Below, piece by piece: positions 10,202-12,201 of a stretch of 12,201 bases of DNA. Where the stretch lies: contig DHDO01000014.1 of assembly GCA_002399435.1 (NCBI GenBank), positions 1-12,201 on the forward strand. Reading direction: 5' to 3'. Numbering within the stretch: the first letter of the stretch is position 1; each line of letters starts with the position of its first letter. The notes beneath the pieces are model-generated. The model searched no databases and had not been told where the DNA came from. It saw nothing but the letters and a program-made list of their open reading frames with translations. Source of the stretch: Firmicutes bacterium UBA4874. GTDB lineage: Bacteria; Bacillota; Clostridia; Caldicoprobacterales; DTU083. Made by a program: the position numbers and the translations under genes.

Positions 10202-12201
10202 ATGAGCATAAAAATTGCGCTTGCAGGAAATCCTAACAGCGGCAAAACGACGTTATTCAACGACCTGACGGGCTCGTCCCAGCATGTCGGGAACTGGCCG
10301 GGTGTCACCGTCGAAAAAAAGGAAGGAAGGCTGAAAGACCATCCGGATGTCATCATTCAGGATCTTCCGGGGATCTATTCCCTTTCGCCCTACACCCTGG
10401 AAGAAGTGGTGTCCAGACGTTATCTGGTAAATGAAAAACCCGACGCCATTATTGACATTGTGGACGGTACCAATATAGAACGAAATCTGTACCTGACCAC
10501 ACAGCTCATCGAGCTGGGTATTCCTACTGTCATAGCCATCAACATGATCGATGTCGTCCGTAAAAACGGAGATGTGATCGACATCCGGAAACTGGGGGAT
10601 GCACTGGGCTGCGAAGTCGTGGAAACCTCAGCGCTCAAGGGCACCGGCTCCGAAGAAGCTGCAGCAAAGGCCGTAGCCCTGGCAAAAAAACCGGTATCCA
10701 AAGATGCCCCATCTGTATACAATGGCAGTGTGGAGCACGCCATTGCCCATATAGAGGAATCCGTCGAGGACCTGGTCAATCCCCAATACCTGCGCTGGTA
10801 TGCCATCAAGCTGTTTGAGCGGGATGAGAAGGTTCTGGAAGAGCTGAACCTGGATGAAGCATTGAAAAACCATCTGGAAGAACATATTACCGCCTGTGAA
10901 AGGGAATTGGATGATGACGCAGAAAGCATCATTACAAATCAGCGTTATGCCTATATTGCAAAACTTGTCCAGGCAGCGGTCAGGAAGAAACACACCGGAC
11001 AGAAGATGAGCGTCTCTGATCGGATCGACCGGATTGTGACAAACCGTTTCCTGGCGCTCCCGATTTTTGCGCTGGTCATGTTCTGTGTATATTATATTTC
11101 CATTTCCACGGTCGGAGGATATGTCACGGACTGGACCAACGATGTCCTGTTCGGGGAAATCATCTCCGGAAACCTGAGCGCCTGGTTTGAAAGTATCCAT
11201 CTAACACCATGGCTGTCCGGACTCATCGTGGACGGGATGATCGGCGGTGTCGGTGCCGTCCTGGGATTTGTTCCCCAGATGCTGATCCTGTTCCTGCTGT
11301 TGTCCATTCTGGAGGATGTGGGATATATGGCCCGGATAGCCTTTATCATGGACCGGATCTTCCGGAGATTCGGACTCAGCGGAAAGTCCTTCATTCCCAT
11401 GCTGATTTCCTCAGGCTGCGGTGTGCCGGGGATCATGGCCAGCCGCACCATTGAAAACGAGCGGGACCGGCATATGACCATTATGACAACGACCTTCATT
11501 CCCTGCGGCGCAAAGATGCCCATTGTCGGCATGTTTGCAGGAGCGCTGTTCGGAAACAGCGGACTGGTTGCCACTTCCGCCTACTTCATCGGGATCGCCT
11601 CTGTCATCCTCAGCGGCATCATCCTGAAAAAGACAAAGGCCTTTGCCGGTGAAGCCGCGCCCTTCGTCATGGAATTGCCCGCCTATCATATTCCCTCTGC
11701 AGGAAACGTCCTGCATTCCACCTGGGAACGGGGATGGAGCTTTATCCGGCGTGCCGGCACCGTGATCCTTGCGTCTTCCGTCGTTCTGTGGTTCCTGCAG
11801 GGCTTTGGCTTTGAAAACGGCGCCTTTCAAATGGTGGAAGACAACAACAGCAGCCTGCTTGCCGCCATTGGCACGGTAATCGCACCCATTTTTGCCCCCC
11901 TTGGATTCGGGAACTGGAAGGCAACGGTTGCCACCTTTACCGGGCTGATTGCAAAGGAAAATGTGGTATCCACCTTCGGCGTTCTTTATGGCTTTGCCGA
12001 AGTGGCAGAGGAAGGTACGGAAATCTGGTCGAAACTCGCCATGGATTATACCCGGCTGACTGCTTACAGCTTTATGCTGTTCAACCTCCTGTGCGCCCCC
12101 TGCTTTGCGGCAATCGGCGCCATCCGGCGTGAAATGAACAATACAAAATGGACATGGGCTGCGATTGGATATCTCACCGGATATGCCTATGCCGTTTCAT
12201 T
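10202..12201 (+). CDS. feoB: FeoB ferrous iron transporter (C-terminus cut)
   Basis: Inner-membrane Fe(II) importer with an N-terminal G domain. 666 residues are in the window and the frame is open at the edge. The G motifs are G1 GNPNSGKTT (9-17), G2 Thr36 in GVTV, G3 DLPG (54-57), G4 NMID (114-117) and G5 SALKG (143-147). A helical GDI-like spacer follows (to about 265), then the membrane part. Gate motifs are SGCGVPGIMASR (C406) and IPCGAKMPI (C435), the two conserved cysteine-bearing loops of the pore, plus LLCAPC near residue 630. AGGAGG lies 8 bases before the ATG. It sits at the end of feoA-feoA-feoB. Most of the transporter is present; only the last helices are missing. Confidence 0.97.
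   Translation, partial: MSIKIALAGNPNSGKTTLFNDLTGSSQHVGNWPGVTVEKKEGRLKDHPDVIIQDLPGIYSLSPYTLEEVVSRRYLVNEKPDAIIDIVDGTNIERNLYLTTQLIELGIPTVIAINMIDVVRKNGDVIDIRKLGDALGCEVVETSALKGTGSEEAAAKAVALAKKPVSKDAPSVYNGSVEHAIAHIEESVEDLVNPQYLRWYAIKLFERDEKVLEELNLDEALKNHLEEHITACERELDDDAESIITNQRYAYIAKLVQAAVRKKHTGQKMSVSDRIDRIVTNRFLALPIFALVMFCVYYISISTVGGYVTDWTNDVLFGEIISGNLSAWFESIHLTPWLSGLIVDGMIGGVGAVLGFVPQMLILFLLLSILEDVGYMARIAFIMDRIFRRFGLSGKSFIPMLISSGCGVPGIMASRTIENERDRHMTIMTTTFIPCGAKMPIVGMFAGALFGNSGLVATSAYFIGIASVILSGIILKKTKAFAGEAAPFVMELPAYHIPSAGNVLHSTWERGWSFIRRAGTVILASSVVLWFLQGFGFENGAFQMVEDNNSSLLAAIGTVIAPIFAPLGFGNWKATVATFTGLIAKENVVSTFGVLYGFAEVAEEGTEIWSKLAMDYTRLTAYSFMLFNLLCAPCFAAIGAIRREMNNTKWTWAAIGYLTGYAYAVS

Noticed and set aside
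1..12201. CRISPR arrays, insertion sequences, prophage or toxin-antitoxin genes
   Set aside because: No regularly spaced repeats, transposase motifs or phage-like genes were found on either strand.

Overview
The window looks like a chromosome segment of an anaerobic, Gram-positive Clostridia-type bacterium, most likely Lachnospiraceae-like. The signs are strong AGGAGG-type ribosome sites, consensus TTGACA/TATAAT promoters, a Suf iron-sulfur locus, a feoA-feoA-feoB ferrous-iron transporter, a short DtxR-type regulator, a sodium-pump decarboxylase beta subunit and a membrane pyrophosphatase. No phage, transposon, CRISPR or plasmid genes are visible. The assignment rests on gene content and style, not on a database search.

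Left part (1-3485, all minus strand, read right to left): a 52-residue cysteine-rich protein; an orphan L-rhamnose isomerase (rhaA); tRNA-Arg(ACG) with its own consensus promoter and terminator; a one-domain DtxR-like regulator; and a MarR-type regulator whose 3' end overlaps the start of sufC, which runs off the left edge. The marR-sufC promoter carries two TTTAG-like dyads, which suggests autoregulation of the Suf operon.

Middle (3616-7450, plus strand): a perfect consensus promoter drives oadB, then a tiny oadG (39 residues), then a 257-base spacer with two elaborate predicted RNA structures, then hppA, a membrane-integral pyrophosphatase. This looks like an ion-motive energy module. Neither the carboxyltransferase subunit nor the biotin carrier of a decarboxylase is present. 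HppA carries the lysine that marks potassium-independent pyrophosphatases. A bidirectional terminator separates hppA from the convergent purA.

Right part: purA and an acyl-CoA thioesterase lie on the minus strand (7470-9232). A 406-base divergent intergenic region follows, then feoA1, feoA2 and feoB on the plus strand, with feoB cut by the right edge. Three palindromes with GTTAG/CTAAC-type half-sites lie in the feo control regions, one of them between feoA2 and feoB, and suggest metal-responsive control.

The items most worth following up are the three-way-junction RNA candidate before hppA, the repeated feo palindromes, the MarR/Suf control region with a cysteine-bearing MarR tail, and the cysteine-rich miniprotein divergent from the ion-pump operon.
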